A stretch of DNA of 5,228 nt from Pseudomonadota bacterium. GTDB taxonomy: Bacteria > Myxococcota > Myxococcia > Myxococcales > Vulgatibacteraceae. Shown here piece after piece: positions 4,784-5,228 of this stretch. The notes under the pieces are model-generated. The model did no database searches. It had not been told where the DNA came from and was given only the letters and a program-made list of their open reading frames with translations. Where the stretch lies: the NCBI GenBank assembly GCA_023436385.1, contig JAEZJH010000514.1:1-5228 (forward strand), read 5' to 3'. Each line of letters opens with the position of its first letter. Within the stretch, counting starts at the first letter, position 1. The translations under genes were made by a program, and so were the position numbers.

Positions 4784-5228
4784 GTCGTCTCCCCGAGCTG
4801 CCTCCGCAGCTCCTCGCGTGCGCGGTGCAGCCGTACCGCCACCGCATTGGCCGTGGCCCCGACCACCTCGCCGATCTCCGCCTGCGTCATCCCCTCGAGC
4901 GACAGCGCCACCACCTGGCGTGCCTCGGGGGCGAGCCGCTGGAGCGCAACGAGGAGGCGTCGGTGGCGACCCCGGGCGTCGGCCGTCCGCTCCGGATCGG
5001 CGACCGCCGCCGGGGGCAACTCGGCCTCGTTGGCCTCGTCCAGCGGGACATGCGGGCGGCGGGCGGTTGCGGCCTTCTGGCCCAGGTTGTGGGCGATCCG
5101 GAAGGCGAAGGTCCGCTCGCTGCAGCCACCACGAAACCCGGGCAGCGCCCGCCACAGCGCGAAGGCGATCTCCTGCCGGAGGTCCTCCTCCTCGGCCCGG
5201 GTGCGCGCGTAGAGCGCCGCCACCCGGC
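4780..5228 (-). CDS. ECF-type RNA polymerase sigma factor (5' end outside window)
   Basis: About 149 residues are visible. The frame stays open to the right edge, and the GTG at 5223 encodes an internal-looking Val in RVAALYARTRAEEEDLRQEI, so the true start is probably just beyond the window. Region 2 is present: the DLRQEI..ALWRALPGFRG helix and the promoter -10-recognising helix SERTFAFRIAHNLG (about 14-48, counting from 5223). Region 4 follows a variable Ala/Glu/Pro linker: QRLAPEARQVVALSLEGMTQAEIGEVVGATANAVAVRLHRAREELRRQL (about 95-143 in all), with the helix-turn-helix near 112-138. There is no region 1.1 or 3, as in extracytoplasmic-function sigma factors. It redirects RNA polymerase to a specific regulon, whose targets are not visible. 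The stop overlaps the start of the downstream membrane-protein gene. Any autoregulated promoter would lie outside the window. Confidence 0.92.
   Translation of the reverse strand, partial: RVAALYARTRAEEEDLRQEIAFALWRALPGFRGGCSERTFAFRIAHNLGQKAATARRPHVPLDEANEAELPPAAVADPERTADARGRHRRLLVALQRLAPEARQVVALSLEGMTQAEIGEVVGATANAVAVRLHRAREELRRQLGETT

Noticed and set aside
4199..5212. Plus-strand open frame of 337 codons
   Set aside because: It is a shadow of the sigma factor and membrane-protein genes, whose motifs and coupling are clear on the minus strand.

Overview
This is a very GC-rich bacterial window in which codon third positions are almost always G or C. The mix of genes suggests a high-GC bacterium such as a myxobacterium or a related deltaproteobacterial lineage. 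The strongest hint is a secreted lipoprotein built from Dickkopf-like four-cysteine modules, a protein style common in Myxococcota. This assignment is inference: there is no rRNA or other marker here. I see no tRNA, rRNA, CRISPR array, insertion sequence or phage gene.

Layout from left to right. (1) The 3' end of an unrecognised + strand gene runs off the left edge and stops at 212. (2) A small glycine-rich DUF937/YidB-like protein follows at 297-707 (+). (3) A GNAT acetyltransferase of the spermidine/diamine-acetyltransferase-like type converges on it at 729-1205 (-). (4) A divergent 235-bp intergenic region holds a good sigma-70-type promoter candidate (TTGACA at 1255) pointing right. (5) It precedes a two-gene unit: an RNHCP zinc-ribbon protein (1441-1830) that overlaps by 14 nt the ribosome-maturation GTPase gene rsgA (1817-2887). 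(6) A perfect 18-bp GC hairpin starts two bases after the rsgA stop. (7) A 350-residue Cys-rich lipoprotein lies at 3092-4144, followed by another hairpin. (8) Converging on it from the right edge is a minus-strand pair: an ECF-type sigma factor (4780-5228, its 5' end outside the window) and a four-helix membrane protein (4238-4783), joined by an ATGA stop/start overlap.

Two functional units can be read from the arrangement. RNHCP-rsgA looks translationally coupled, linking a zinc-ribbon protein of unknown role to 30S subunit maturation. The sigma factor and membrane protein look like a regulator with a candidate membrane-bound partner or anti-sigma factor, although the membrane protein lacks the classical zinc-binding anti-sigma motif. 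The remaining genes look like independent units. I found no evidence for a defence or mobile system. The most unusual features are the strictly regular cysteine architecture of the lipoprotein, the non-canonical sigma-factor partner, and the GC hairpins without T-tracts at gene ends.
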